Below, in pieces: positions 25,740 to 35,711 of a stretch of 49,345 bases of DNA; position 1 is the first letter of the stretch, and each line of letters starts with the position of its first letter. The position numbers and the translations under genes are program-made. Source of the stretch: Methylococcales bacterium. GTDB lineage: Bacteria; Pseudomonadota; Gammaproteobacteria; Methylococcales; Methylomonadaceae. The stretch covers positions 1-49,345 of the forward strand of contig QVQF01000069.1 in NCBI GenBank assembly GCA_003584895.1. The letters run 5' to 3'. The notes beneath the pieces are model-generated. The model did no database searches. It was given only the letters and a program-made list of their open reading frames with translations, and had not been told where the DNA came from.

Positions 25740-26798
25740 TTAATTATTTTGTAGCGCAACAACTTGCATATAACGTTGTTTAATACCCTGAGCTAACTGA
25801 TGCACAGCCATTGCATATTTATTACTATTGTTATATTTCTTAATCACACTAAAATTTGGATAGATACGCCAAAACTCACTACCTACATAAGTACTTAGCT
25901 CAATAACTCCCGCATCAGTTTCTGGATTTGAACGCTTAGTCACAGGATTATGTAATTGCCAGCCGCTATGTGCAAAATAATTAGCGACACTCCCTATGGC
26001 ATCTTTTGCCTGCCATAAATCACGACGACCATCATTATTAAAATCAACCGCTAAGGTACGAAAGTTACTAGGCATAAATTGACCATAGCCCATTGCGCCT
26101 GCCCAAGAACCTTGTGGTTGCCTAGGATCAAAGCCTTCATCACGCGCCATCAGTAAAAAACTCTCCAGCTCGGACATAAAATAATTAGAACGCCTAACCG
26201 TATCAAACGATAAGGTCGTTAAAGCATCTAAAATATTCGTTTTGCCAAAATTCTTACCAAAATAAGTTTCAACGCCAATAATACCGACAATATATTCTGG
26301 ATCAACGCCATAAGTCGTGCTGGCTTTTTGAATAGCTTCAGCATTATTACGCCAAAACTCCACACCATTATTGATATGCGCTTCGGTCATAAATTTATCG
26401 CGATAACGTGTCCAACTACCTATAGCAGGTTTGGTAGGTCCAGAAACTGGAGGCGCAGGATTTTCCAAACGGATCACTGAATCAAGACGATTAGCTTGCG
26501 AAAACAAACCATTTAAATAACTTACTGAAAAGCCTTGCTTATGCACCATACGCGAAATAAAATTTTGCAGTGCAATTGAATTAGCATAAGTACCGGTTAC
26601 TTGTTTTGCTGCATAATGATCGCCATTAGGCACTTTCGCTAAACTAGATGCTGCCTCGCTATCAACTGCCGGCGCCTGAATTTGCGAAAGACTACTAGGC
26701 ACTGAATCAACAGCAATTTTCTCTGGGTTACTGACACACCCAGCAAGCATTGCAATAATAACTAACTTAACAAAACGCTTAACTACTAAACTACTCAT
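25740..26798 (-). CDS. mltB: membrane-bound lytic murein transglycosylase B (lipoprotein)
   Basis: The 352-residue outer-membrane lipoprotein cleaves peptidoglycan to 1,6-anhydroMurNAc ends. The signal peptide ends in lipobox LAGC with C21. The catalytic Glu is E177 in IVGIIGVETYFGKNFG. GSWAGAMGYGQFMPSNFR and DFNNDGRRDLWQAKDAIGSV are typical SLT family 3 segments. It lies divergently from ampD, whose product recycles the fragments MltB releases. Confidence 0.93.
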   Translation of the reverse strand: MSSLVVKRFVKLVIIAMLAGCVSNPEKIAVDSVPSSLSQIQAPAVDSEAASSLAKVPNGDHYAAKQVTGTYANSIALQNFISRMVHKQGFSVSYLNGLFSQANRLDSVIRLENPAPPVSGPTKPAIGSWTRYRDKFMTEAHINNGVEFWRNNAEAIQKASTTYGVDPEYIVGIIGVETYFGKNFGKTNILDALTTLSFDTVRRSNYFMSELESFLLMARDEGFDPRQPQGSWAGAMGYGQFMPSNFRTLAVDFNNDGRRDLWQAKDAIGSVANYFAHSGWQLHNPVTKRSNPETDAGVIELSTYVGSEFWRIYPNFSVIKKYNNSNKYAMAVHQLAQGIKQRYMQVVALQNN

Positions 26799-26942
26799 AT
26801 TGCTATACTCTTGGTCGGTGCTTTTAAAGAATGAATCATGCTTACTCTTGATGAAATAAATAATTGTATTAATACCAAACTAATAAAGACTGTATTTTAT
26901 CTCAATATGATTTCATTTGCGTTTTTTCGGTGATTAAAACTT

Positions 26943-27491
26943 ATGCCTATCCTTCAGCATTGGCTAACTGATGCCATTAAAATACCCTCACCTAATTGTG
27001 ATGACCGCCCAGATGCTAGCGACATTTCATTAGTAGTCATACATTGCATTAGTCTGCCGCCCGGTGAGTTTGATACACCTTACATAGATCAGTTATTTTG
27101 TAACACACTTAATCCAGACGACCACCCTTATTTTAAGGAAATACATCAGCTCAAAGTATCGGCGCACTTATTAATTAAACGTGATGGTGACTGCGTGCAA
27201 TATGTAGCGTTTAACAAACGTGCTTGGCATGCAGGGCAATCTAGCTATAACGAGCAAGAGCGCTGCAATGATTTCTCTATAGGTATAGAGCTGGAAGGTA
27301 CTGAAACTTGCGCTTACACCGCTGCACAATACTCAAGACTGAAAATCATTATTGATAGCTTATTAACCACCTACCCTAAACTATCAAGACAACGAATAAC
27401 TGGACATAGTGACATTGCTCCAGGACGCAAACTAGATCCGGGGCCCTCGTTTGAGTGGCAAAAGATTCTGTTAACTGAATCTGTCGACTAA
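26943..27491 (+). CDS. ampD: 1,6-anhydro-N-acetylmuramyl-L-alanine amidase
   Basis: The 182-residue cytoplasmic zinc amidase removes the peptide from anhydroMurNAc during cell-wall recycling. The expected zinc ligands are H34 (LVVIHCISLPPGEF), H155 and D165 (ITGHSDIAPGRKLDPGP). SAHLLIKRDGDCVQYV and RAWHAGQS complete the amidase_2 core. No ampC or ampR is visible nearby, so this copy probably serves recycling rather than beta-lactamase control. Confidence 0.94.
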   Translation: MPILQHWLTDAIKIPSPNCDDRPDASDISLVVIHCISLPPGEFDTPYIDQLFCNTLNPDDHPYFKEIHQLKVSAHLLIKRDGDCVQYVAFNKRAWHAGQSSYNEQERCNDFSIGIELEGTETCAYTAAQYSRLKIIIDSLLTTYPKLSRQRITGHSDIAPGRKLDPGPSFEWQKILLTESVD

Positions 27492-27521
27492 TTAAAATCG
27501 AAAATGGAAGCCTTTTATAGT

Positions 27522-27646
27522 TGAGATAGAATGATCCATTCTAATCAAGGAGTATTCCCTGCTGAAATAGCAACGATCTATTCCAATCAACTAGCAATCT
27601 CTGTTGAGATAACAACGCTCTACTCCAATCAGGAATTGTTTGCTGT
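27522..27646 (+). repeat. imperfect tandem repeat, three copies of 41-42 bp
   Basis: Units start at 27522, 27563 and 27605, each opening TGA(G/A)ATA and containing a CC/CTAATCA-type core (TTCTAATCA, TTCCAATCA, CTCCAATCA). A fourth weaker copy may follow from 27647. Units of 42 bp keep the reading frame and encode the repeated IYSNQ, LYSNQ and HSNQ motif. Confidence 0.7.
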
Positions 27647-27776
27647 TTCAGTAAGAATACTCTCATTCAATTATGAAATAATTGTCTCTCAACATAGCAA
27701 TGCTGCAATAAAAATCAAGAGCGACCCAAAGCAACATGAATCGACTATTAATCTACACAAGAACTTTGCTAGTTAA
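27531..27776 (+). CDS. short repetitive ORF with SNQ repeats, doubtful gene
   Basis: The 81-codon frame encodes three repeats with HSNQ, YSNQ and YSNQ spaced 14 residues apart, then a basic tail. There is no signal peptide, and no good ribosome-binding site precedes the ATG (GAGATAG is too near). It follows ampD by 39 nt. It may be a real small repeat protein or merely an open frame across tandem repeats. Confidence 0.3.
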   Translation: MIHSNQGVFPAEIATIYSNQLAISVEITTLYSNQELFAVSVRILSFNYEIIVSQHSNAAIKIKSDPKQHESTINLHKNFAS

Positions 27777-27839
27777 ACTATCATTAACCTAATATTCAGC
27801 TATATTGATTATCATTTTTATAACGCTAGGTCATCATTC

Positions 27840-29786
27840 TTAAAAATCTGACAAATTCTTAGGCGGCAATGCCGCTCTTAAGGCATTCAAAACTGCCAGA
27901 ACATCTATGACTTCTTGAATAACCGCACCAGCGACAGGTGTTACATAACCTAAGCCAGCAAAACCCATGCCGATCAAACTCAGCGCCATACCGCCTACGG
28001 CACTTTGTAAGGCGATGTTTCGCATTCTTGCGCCGATATGAAATAACTCATCTACTTTTAATAACGAGCTATCCATAATCACCGCATCTGCGGCTTCGCC
28101 GGTAATGTCGCTGTTTTGACCAAAGGCAATGCCGATGGTCGCTGCAGTTAATGACGGTGCATCATTGATACCGTCACCCAGAAAGATAGTTTTTGCGGCT
28201 TTAGTTTCTGCGCGCACTAAGTCCAATTTTTGCTCAGGACTTTGATTAAAAAACACATCTTTAATGCCGACTTTTTCAGCTAAATAACGGACTTCTGATT
28301 CTCTATCGCCCGATACCAGCATAACTTTATCAAACAGATGATTCGGCCCTAAATGATTAATAAAAGATGAGCTATCTGAGCGCACTTCATCTCTAAATTG
28401 CAAGGTCGCTGCATAGTGATCGTCAATCAAGACGATACATTCTAATCCACCAGACATAGGGGGTAGCAGATCATTCTGGTCTGGGTGCTGCTCAGCCAAT
28501 TTCTTACGGCTGGTAATCTGCAACTGAAATCCTGATACCTGACCTTTAAGGCCTGCACCAGGTAATTCTGTCATTTCTGTAACACTTAATAGCGATAAAT
28601 TAGCTAGTTCTGCGGCTTGAAGTATGGCGCTGGATAGCGGATGTTTAGAATAACGTTCTAAACTGGCTATTAAGGTTAATAGCTGTTGTTCTTGATAAGA
28701 GCTTGCTGGGATTATTGCTGTCAGCACCGGCCTACCATAAGTCAGCGTGCCGGTTTTATCAAAAATAGCCGTACGACAAGTCCCTATGGTTTCCAATATG
28801 GCAGGGTTTTTAATGATAATTTCTCGCCGCGCGGCCAGTGAAATAGAACTAATAATGGTCACCGGGATGCCAATTAACAAAGGACAAGGTGTTGCGACCA
28901 CCAATACCGCTAAGAACCTGACTACATCACCACTAACGGCCCAAGCCGTTAAAGCTAATATGACTGCGATAGGTGTGTATAACGCACCCAATTGATCACC
29001 TAAGCGCCTAATATTAGGGCGATACTGTTCTGAGGAGCGCATCACAGTCATGATTTTGGCATAACGCGAATCGATAGCTAATTTATCCGCGCGTATGGTT
29101 AAGGCCGCGTCTCCATTAATAGCACCGGATATGACCTGCGATCCGTTAGTTTTGGACATGCTATAGGGTTCGCCGGTTAAAAAAGACTCATCCATAGTCC
29201 CTGAGCCGTCAGTGACCGTACCATCAACCGGACAGATTTCGTGCGGTAAGATTAATAAGCTATCGCCAATATTAACCTGCTCTATACTGATATCAATGAG
29301 CTGTTTATCTAGCTTTCGATGAGCGATAGACGGCATACGCTTTGCTAATGCATCTAGTACAGAAGAGGCTTTGCGCACCGCATAGCTTTCCAGCGCTACG
29401 CCGCTAGACAGCATTAATACCACTAAGCTGCCGGCTAGGTATTCATGTAATAACAACGAGGTAACGATAGATAGGCCTGCTAGTAAGTCAGCACCAAAAT
29501 CACCCTGGCAGACTCTTACAGTCATTTTATAAAGTAATGGAAGACCGCATAAGATCAACACAGCCAACAAAGGCAGCTGCATTAAACTAAATGAAAACTG
29601 TAGCTCGCCTTGATAAAGTCTAGCAAGCGCTGAGCTTAAATCACCTTCTAGTGATAGCTTATAGATGTCACGACCTTGGTCCAAACCAAGTAGTAGCAAA
29701 TAGCTACTGATACCTAGCAAGCTTAAGAACATAATAATGTTTTCTGACCTTGCTGGACTCGCTGATTTTGATGTATTCATTTTCAA
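27840..29786 (-). CDS. P1B-type heavy-metal-transporting ATPase (TPC motif)
   Basis: The 648-residue ion pump has the actuator TGE at 204-206, the transmembrane metal-site motif T299-P-C-P ([12 protein letters not shown]), phosphorylation site D343 in DKTGTL, the P1B marker H382-P383, and hinge GDGINDAP at 537-544. No N-terminal CxxC metal-binding domain is present; the N-terminus begins with membrane helices. The TPC motif separates it from the CPC copper and zinc pumps. By remembered classification TPC pumps (P1B-5) are linked to Ni/Fe/Co, but the metal cannot be assigned. No metalloregulator is adjacent. Confidence 0.88.
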   Translation of the reverse strand: MKMNTSKSASPARSENIIMFLSLLGISSYLLLLGLDQGRDIYKLSLEGDLSSALARLYQGELQFSFSLMQLPLLAVLILCGLPLLYKMTVRVCQGDFGADLLAGLSIVTSLLLHEYLAGSLVVLMLSSGVALESYAVRKASSVLDALAKRMPSIAHRKLDKQLIDISIEQVNIGDSLLILPHEICPVDGTVTDGSGTMDESFLTGEPYSMSKTNGSQVISGAINGDAALTIRADKLAIDSRYAKIMTVMRSSEQYRPNIRRLGDQLGALYTPIAVILALTAWAVSGDVVRFLAVLVVATPCPLLIGIPVTIISSISLAARREIIIKNPAILETIGTCRTAIFDKTGTLTYGRPVLTAIIPASSYQEQQLLTLIASLERYSKHPLSSAILQAAELANLSLLSVTEMTELPGAGLKGQVSGFQLQITSRKKLAEQHPDQNDLLPPMSGGLECIVLIDDHYAATLQFRDEVRSDSSSFINHLGPNHLFDKVMLVSGDRESEVRYLAEKVGIKDVFFNQSPEQKLDLVRAETKAAKTIFLGDGINDAPSLTAATIGIAFGQNSDITGEAADAVIMDSSLLKVDELFHIGARMRNIALQSAVGGMALSLIGMGFAGLGYVTPVAGAVIQEVIDVLAVLNALRAALPPKNLSDF

Positions 29787-29952
29787 AATTTAACCCTAGC
29801 AATAGCATTTCAACTCGAAGAGTCACAGCTCACAGTTAAGTCATCTGTGGGTTTGAAGTAAAACTGCTTTAGCTGTTTTACAAAGCAATAGCTGAAGCTC
29901 AGCACTTCAAGTTTTGTACTGTTTTAATTTAAAATACGCAATCGTTTATGAC

Positions 29953-31281
29953 TCAAGAGGACTTGAGTAGTCGTAATGTCAGGCAATTATCAACTTCTTC
30001 ACTATAAAAATCAGCGCTAATCCATAAATCAGCCACCGCAGCTAACTGCCCATCTAAATATATCAGTGGCAAAGTTTCTCGCTCCCATGTCGGAATATCG
30101 GCCTCTTGAAATAACTTTTTCAGAGTGTGGTGTCCGCTACGTCCTGGCAATCGTATTTTTTCACCCCCATGCCTAATGCAGACTTTAATAGTAGCATCTT
30201 GCCATAGTGAGCGATTAATGCCTGTTGAAGACGGTAGCCAAGTTAAAGTTTTCTTATTACTTAGCGTTAGTGATGGCTGTCCTGTAAGCCAAGTTACCGC
30301 TTCAAATTGAGCCGGAACCAAACTGGGCAAGCAATATAATTTATCGCGATAACGCCTTACACAATAATGCTGCCTAGCTACGATAGGATCACTATCCAGC
30401 CTAGCGTTTAATATCTCAGACTGCACTCTTGCAATAAATGCTGACGAGGGCATTTTCAACTTCAGGTGTTTGAACCAGTGTCGAATAATGAGTGCTTGCT
30501 CATGTGCTGGGCAAGCCGTTAACTGGCTAATAAACAGGGTTTGGTCGTGGCTGTTAAACACTTGCAAAAACAATTGTTCAGAAACTGCTGATATAACGAC
30601 TTGAGCATCGGCACAATGGCGCGCTGATCTCGCCACGGTTTTATCACAGGCGGGCCAACGCTGCTTTAACAACGGCAGTATGGCGTTACGCAGATAATTT
30701 CGATCATAGTCATGACTTTGATTGCTGGGATCTTCTACCCAACTTAAGCCATGAATTCGTGCATAAACATCAATAGCGGGTTTTGCGACATTGAGTAGCG
30801 GCCTCAATAAGCGACCTAGGCCGAAAGCAGTGTTTTCAGGCATCGCCGATAAACCACGTAGACCACCACCTCGTAGCAATTGTAATAAAACCGTTTCTAA
30901 TTGATCATCTCGATGTTGCGCAACCAGCAACACATCATCACTATTCATTAAGGTCTTGAGTGCCGAGTAACGGGCATTTCTGGCCGCCTCTTCAGGGCTC
31001 TCTCCTAGCATGGGCTTAGCATCTACGCGTAACACCTGACAATGAACACCTAATAAGCTTGCCGTTTTCTGGCAATGCTTTGCCCAGTCATCAGCCACTA
31101 ACTGTAAACCATGATGCACATAAACAGCGGTGATTAGTGGTTTAAGCTTAAGATTAGCGGCACATAAATGCAGTAATACATGCGAATCAACGCCACCACT
31201 GTAGCCTATATAAATATGTTTAGGAGGCTTACAGTGACTTAATGCTGATTCTATAAGGTGCGAGGAAAACCGTTCAGTCAT
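29953..31281 (-). CDS. tilS: tRNA(Ile)-lysidine synthase
   Basis: The 442-residue ATP-dependent enzyme attaches lysine to C34 of the CAU tRNA-Ile2, changing its decoding from AUG to AUA and its charging from Met to Ile. The PP-loop SGGVDS is at residues 28-33. The substrate-binding segment VEDPSNQSHDYDRNYLRN and a C-terminal domain near GEKIRLPGRSGHHTLKKLFQ follow. Its substrate tRNA is encoded at 47098-47174. Confidence 0.95.
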   Translation of the reverse strand: MTERFSSHLIESALSHCKPPKHIYIGYSGGVDSHVLLHLCAANLKLKPLITAVYVHHGLQLVADDWAKHCQKTASLLGVHCQVLRVDAKPMLGESPEEAARNARYSALKTLMNSDDVLLVAQHRDDQLETVLLQLLRGGGLRGLSAMPENTAFGLGRLLRPLLNVAKPAIDVYARIHGLSWVEDPSNQSHDYDRNYLRNAILPLLKQRWPACDKTVARSARHCADAQVVISAVSEQLFLQVFNSHDQTLFISQLTACPAHEQALIIRHWFKHLKLKMPSSAFIARVQSEILNARLDSDPIVARQHYCVRRYRDKLYCLPSLVPAQFEAVTWLTGQPSLTLSNKKTLTWLPSSTGINRSLWQDATIKVCIRHGGEKIRLPGRSGHHTLKKLFQEADIPTWERETLPLIYLDGQLAAVADLWISADFYSEEVDNCLTLRLLKSS

Positions 31282-31312
31282 GTCTTATGTGTAGATAGGA
31301 AATAAAGCATAT

Positions 31313-31336
31313 AGTCGGGTTGAAATTAACCCGACT
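31313..31336. repeat. short REP-like hairpin between two minus-strand genes
   Basis: AGTCGGGTT (31313-31321) pairs with AACCCGACT (31328-31336) across GAAATT. It lies between tilS and the membrane cytochrome gene and shares the GTCGGGTT/AACCCGAC core of 5756-5829. Confidence 0.65.
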
Positions 31337-31349
31337 CACTCGCTAGCCG

Positions 31350-32255
31350 TTATTTTTTAAAATATCCGACAATAACAGGCCAAACATGTTGTAACCATAG
31401 ATCAATTATCAATACGCTAACCGGTTTTATTTTGCTAGGTAGTGCCTTTACCAGCAGCCATAACTTATCAACAGCAGAGTCCTCGGTGCTATCGCGCCAT
31501 TTCAGATAGCGAGAATCCAGGCCGTTAATGAAAACAGGTGTAAACAGCCACATTTCTAATAGCGAAGTCGCCCACATAAATATAAACGAAACAGCCATGC
31601 CCATGCCGGCTAAAATAACCAACCAAGCAAACATCGGATGAATTTTTGTGAGCCACCATGACAGAATATCCGCCACCAAAAATACATAAGGCATACCTAT
31701 GGCAATACATTTATATTGATTGGTCGTGGTTTCAGAAAAACTAAAGATAAGTCCAACAAACATAAAGATAAAACTGATGCCAAACATATGGACATGTGAA
31801 ACCCGTGTCAATGATGCGAAGGTAGCACCTGTATCTTGAGCCGTATAAGCACTTAAGCCCTTAAGCGAAGTAAAGTCAGGCAAACCAGAAGCTTCTTTGT
31901 TATGACACATCACGCAACGTGTTTGGATTATTTTTTCGATACCGTCCTCTTTGTATTCTTCAGCATCGGCACCTGACCTAACCCATTCCATTAGCTTAAA
32001 ACGCTCATGTTCTGGGGCATTATCTTTCATAGTACCGTTTAGCTTTTGCTCCAGTACCGTTCCAGAGCGGTTACCGTAATAACTGTAAACAATATCATCT
32101 ACAGATAAGCCAAATTTGCCATCAGCCATACCGTGAGTAAATAAGATTTGAATGAGTGCAAACAAATAGCCTATGCCCACAGTACAAAGATAACCGGTAA
32201 ATAAGACTTTAATAGGAGGAGTCAGCTCTTTTAATACAATAGGATTTTGAGTCAT
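31350..32255 (-). CDS. membrane-bound c-type cytochrome-like protein
   Basis: The 301-residue protein has a membrane helix near residues 17-40, a soluble periplasmic loop with one heme c motif C114-V-M-C117-H118, then four more helices (about 158-175, 186-202, 208-230, 278-295). Histidines in VSHVHMFG and KIHPMFAW could ligate b-type heme, which I cannot confirm. I recall close relatives carrying the mistaken name 'elongation factor-1 alpha'; nothing here resembles a GTPase. A role in respiratory electron transfer is inferred. Confidence 0.75.
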   Translation of the reverse strand: MTQNPIVLKELTPPIKVLFTGYLCTVGIGYLFALIQILFTHGMADGKFGLSVDDIVYSYYGNRSGTVLEQKLNGTMKDNAPEHERFKLMEWVRSGADAEEYKEDGIEKIIQTRCVMCHNKEASGLPDFTSLKGLSAYTAQDTGATFASLTRVSHVHMFGISFIFMFVGLIFSFSETTTNQYKCIAIGMPYVFLVADILSWWLTKIHPMFAWLVILAGMGMAVSFIFMWATSLLEMWLFTPVFINGLDSRYLKWRDSTEDSAVDKLWLLVKALPSKIKPVSVLIIDLWLQHVWPVIVGYFKK

Positions 32256-32454
32256 AGTATATAGGTTTCGTTAGGGTTTATCGTTACGTAGATTTTATTT
32301 TGACGTCTACATGGTAGATGTATCGGGACGCTCCATAGCTTCAAAAAGTACTCTATTTAAATGACCTACTGATGACAGACTGAGACCCTGGCTTGCAAAC
32401 TTTGCAATAAAACCCGAAAATCATCCGCATTGCAAAATAATTGTGTTACATTCA

Positions 32455-32483
32455 TTGACTGCTTAGTGTTTAGTTTACATTAT
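32455..32483 (+). promoter_or_regulatory. putative sigma-70 promoter of the RhlE-type gene
   Basis: TTGACT (32455-32460) and CATTAT (32478-32483) are 17 nt apart, about 80 nt upstream of the helicase ATG. AGAGG 8 nt before the ATG is the ribosome-binding site. The rest of the 309-bp gap 32256-32564 shows no gene; the leader is AT-rich and could contribute to cold control of the helicase. Confidence 0.5.
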
Positions 32484-32564
32484 TTCATATTTTTAGTAAG
32501 CACCCTCATTTCTTAGTCCGCACTCAGCTTATATACACTCGTTTTATTTTTTCAGAGGTTTTTA

Positions 32565-33869
32565 ATGACATTCGCAAAGCTCGGTTTAACCGATGAGCTC
32601 CTACAGGCCGTTGCCGATCAAGGTTATACGCTACCCACTCCCGTACAAGAAAAAGCCATTCCACTCATTTTAGCGGGTCGTGATGTTTTAGCCGGTGCAC
32701 AAACTGGAACAGGCAAAACGGCTAGTTTTACCTTACCCTTGTTGCAACGCTTAGCAGCAAACAGTGATCCTCATCAAAAACCGCGTCGTGTTCGGGCCTT
32801 GATATTAGTGCCTACGCGCGAACTAGCAGCTCAAGTTTATGAAAGTGTCTTAAGCTATGGCAAATATTTATCTTTGCAGGTAGAGCCTATTGTAGGTGGC
32901 GCCAGTGTCGGCATACAAACCCGTCAGTTACGTAGAGGCTGTGATATTGTCGTCGCGACACCTGGTCGTTTGATTGATCACATTAAGCAACGTAATGTGA
33001 GTCTGGCCAACATAGAAATGTTAGTTTTAGATGAAGCTGATCGTATGTTGGATATGGGCTTTATGCCAGATGTTAAGCAAGTCATGGCACTTTTGCCTAA
33101 ACAACGACAAACCTTATTATTTTCAGCAACGGTACCCAATGCGATTAAAGCCTTAGCCGCATCGGTATTACATAACCCAGTTGAAGTTGAAGTGGCTAAA
33201 CAAAATGCCACCGCTGAGAATGTATCGGAATTAGTTTACGGTATAGGCCGTGAATATAAACGCGAACTACTGTCTTATTTAATAGGTAGTAATAATTGGA
33301 AACAAGTATTGGTTTTTGTACGCACCAAACATGGTGCTGACCGCTTAGAAAAACAACTGATTGAAGATGGCATTCGTTCCGTTGCCTTGCATGGTGATAA
33401 AACTCAAGGTGCTAGAAATAAAGCCTTAGAATATTTTAAAACAGGCAAAGTATCGGTATTAGTCGCCACAGATATTGCTGCGCGTGGTTTAGATATTGAA
33501 GACTTACCCCATGTGATCAATTACGATGTGCCACAAGTACCAGAAGATTATATACACCGTATCGGTCGTACTGGGCGCGCAGGTTCTAGTGGTGTAGCTA
33601 TCTCTTTAGTTTGCCCTGAAGAATCTTGGATGTTGATAGAAATTGAAAAGCTATTAAAGCGCCAAATTCCGCGTATTGAAGATACGGGTTATGAACCGGT
33701 ATCCTTAAAAGTCATTGATGCGCCTAAAAAACATGCTCCTCATAAAACCACAGGTAAAAAAGATCTTCGGCATACTAAAAAGCCGGCGGCCAAAGGAACT
33801 ACGCGCACGGAAAAACCAAGACCCGGCGATAAAAGCAATCGACCTAAAGCAAAAAAAGGCCCGCGCTAA
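32565..33869 (+). CDS. rhlE: DEAD-box RNA helicase, RhlE type
   Basis: The 434-residue helicase has the Q motif [11 protein letters not shown], motif I AQTGTGKT (45-52), motif [15 protein letters not shown], motif III SAT, and motif [12 protein letters not shown]. The C-terminal 60 residues are highly basic ([14 protein letters not shown] onward) and probably bind RNA non-specifically. RhlE-type helicases act in ribosome assembly and RNA turnover. The short core plus basic tail fits RhlE better than DeaD or SrmB, but subfamily names are approximate. Confidence 0.88.
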   Translation: MTFAKLGLTDELLQAVADQGYTLPTPVQEKAIPLILAGRDVLAGAQTGTGKTASFTLPLLQRLAANSDPHQKPRRVRALILVPTRELAAQVYESVLSYGKYLSLQVEPIVGGASVGIQTRQLRRGCDIVVATPGRLIDHIKQRNVSLANIEMLVLDEADRMLDMGFMPDVKQVMALLPKQRQTLLFSATVPNAIKALAASVLHNPVEVEVAKQNATAENVSELVYGIGREYKRELLSYLIGSNNWKQVLVFVRTKHGADRLEKQLIEDGIRSVALHGDKTQGARNKALEYFKTGKVSVLVATDIAARGLDIEDLPHVINYDVPQVPEDYIHRIGRTGRAGSSGVAISLVCPEESWMLIEIEKLLKRQIPRIEDTGYEPVSLKVIDAPKKHAPHKTTGKKDLRHTKKPAAKGTTRTEKPRPGDKSNRPKAKKGPR

Positions 33870-33888
33870 TCAATGCTTAATCATTGTG

Positions 33889-33924
33889 AAATATCGTAAA
33901 ATAATAGCTCGAATCGCGATATTT
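33889..33924 (+). other. hairpin between rhlE and ettA
   Basis: AAATATCG (33889-33896) pairs with CGATATTT (33917-33924) across a 20-nt loop. No T-tract follows, so it is not a standard terminator. It may stabilise the rhlE message or attenuate read-through into ettA. Confidence 0.35.
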
Positions 33925-33956
33925 GCACTTTAACCTTAATCAGCTGAACAAACATC

Positions 33957-35621
33957 ATGGCACAATACATTTATTCAATGAATCGGGTCGGCAAGATTGT
34001 ACCGCCCAAAAAATATATCCTTAAAGATATCTCACTATCTTTTTTTCCCGGCGCTAAGATTGGTGTTTTGGGCTTAAATGGTTCAGGAAAATCAACCCTG
34101 CTGCGCATTATGGCAGGTCTGGATAAGGAAATTGAAGGCGAAGCTATTCCGCAAAAAGGCATCAATATTGGTTATCTACCCCAAGAACCGCAATTAGATC
34201 CAAACAAAACAGTACGCGGTAATGTTGAAGAGGCCGTCGCTGAAGTTAAAGATGCTTTAGCTCAATTGGATGCGGTATATGCCGCTTATGCTGATCCTGA
34301 TGCCGATTTTGATAAATTGGCTGCCGATCAAGCACGTCTTGAAGATATTATTAATGCCTGTGATGGACATAATTTAGATCGTAGACTGGAAGTGGCTGCC
34401 GATGCTTTGCGTCTGCCCGATTGGGATGCTGATGTTACTACTTTATCAGGTGGTGAAAAACGCCGAGTGGCATTATGTCGATTGTTATTATCTAACCCCG
34501 ACATGTTGTTGTTAGACGAACCCACCAACCATTTAGATGCTGAATCGGTCGCTTGGTTAGAACGCTTTTTGCATGATTACCCAGGCACTGTAGTTGCAGT
34601 TACCCATGATCGTTATTTCTTAGATAATGTAGCCGGCTGGATATTGGAGCTAGACAGAGGCTCAGGTATACCATGGGAAGGCAATTACTCTAGTTGGCTA
34701 GAGCAAAAAGGTAACCGCTTATTGCAAGAAGAAAAGCAAGAATCTTCTCGCCAAAAAGCCATGAAAGAAGAATTGGAATGGGTGCGCTCTAATCCCAAAG
34801 GCCGACATGCTAAAAGTAAAGCTCGTTTGGCGCGTTTTGACGAGTTATCGTCTTCTGATGTGCAAAAACGCAATGAAACTCAAGAAATATATATACCACC
34901 CGGCCCTCGTTTGGGTGATGTGGTTATTGAAGCCGAGAACATTAGCAAAGCCTTTGGCGACAAATTGCTGGTCAATGACTTAACCTTCAAACTTCCACCT
35001 GGCGGTATCGTTGGTATTATCGGCCCTAACGGTGCAGGTAAAACTACACTATTTCGTATGATGGCAGGACTTGAACAGCCGGATTCTGGCACTTTAAACT
35101 TAGGGCAAACCGTTGAGCTGGCCTATGTAGATCAGTTGCGCGACGATCTTGATCCCAAGAAAACCGTCTTTGAAGAAATTTCAGATGGCCTAGATTTAAT
35201 CACAGTCGGCAAATATGAAACACCTTCACGCGCTTATGTAGGCCGCTTTAATTTTAAAGGCGCAGATCAAGGCAAGCGTATTGGCGATCTATCAGGTGGT
35301 GAACGTAATCGCGTACACATGGCCAAATTATTAAAATCGGGCGGCAATGTGCTGTTACTCGATGAACCTACCAATGATTTGGATGTTGAAACCTTGCGCG
35401 CCTTAGAAGATGCCTTGCTAGCATTTCCTGGTTGCGCGGTGGTTATTTCGCATGACCGTTGGTTTTTGGATAGAATCGCTACTCACATCCTAGCTTTTGA
35501 AGGTGATAGCCAAGTTGTTTGGTTTGAAGGCAATTATGAAGATTATGAAGCCGACCGTCATCGCCGATTGGGCAGTGACGCTGACACGCCACATCGCTTA
35601 AAGTATAAGAAACTATCTTAA
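33957..35621 (+). CDS. ettA: energy-dependent translational throttle protein EttA
   Basis: The 554-residue ABC-F ATPase binds the ribosomal E site and couples early elongation to the ATP/ADP ratio. Walker A sites are GLNGSGKST (39-47) and GPNGAGKT near 355. Signatures are [11 protein letters not shown] and [11 protein letters not shown]. The arm between the domains has [20 protein letters not shown]. Length and the opening [18 protein letters not shown] match E. coli EttA (555). The gene is 87 nt after rhlE in the same direction. Confidence 0.97.
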   Translation: MAQYIYSMNRVGKIVPPKKYILKDISLSFFPGAKIGVLGLNGSGKSTLLRIMAGLDKEIEGEAIPQKGINIGYLPQEPQLDPNKTVRGNVEEAVAEVKDALAQLDAVYAAYADPDADFDKLAADQARLEDIINACDGHNLDRRLEVAADALRLPDWDADVTTLSGGEKRRVALCRLLLSNPDMLLLDEPTNHLDAESVAWLERFLHDYPGTVVAVTHDRYFLDNVAGWILELDRGSGIPWEGNYSSWLEQKGNRLLQEEKQESSRQKAMKEELEWVRSNPKGRHAKSKARLARFDELSSSDVQKRNETQEIYIPPGPRLGDVVIEAENISKAFGDKLLVNDLTFKLPPGGIVGIIGPNGAGKTTLFRMMAGLEQPDSGTLNLGQTVELAYVDQLRDDLDPKKTVFEEISDGLDLITVGKYETPSRAYVGRFNFKGADQGKRIGDLSGGERNRVHMAKLLKSGGNVLLLDEPTNDLDVETLRALEDALLAFPGCAVVISHDRWFLDRIATHILAFEGDSQVVWFEGNYEDYEADRHRRLGSDADTPHRLKYKKLS

Positions 35622-35711
35622 GTAACCCAATACTCATGTATTAAAGAAAACACAATCGTTTTATAAGCTTCAACTATGGGCTCTATTGCCTAGAAAGCTC
35701 CCCGCTTTTCT

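Noticed and set aside
27522-27646. Possible CRISPR-like repeats
   Set aside because: The units are contiguous tandem copies with no unique spacers between conserved repeats, and no cas gene is near.
29858-29881. Hairpin GTAAAAC to GTTTTAC between the metal ATPase and tilS as a terminator
   Set aside because: A weak AT-rich stem without a clear T-tract; not supported enough to list as a feature.
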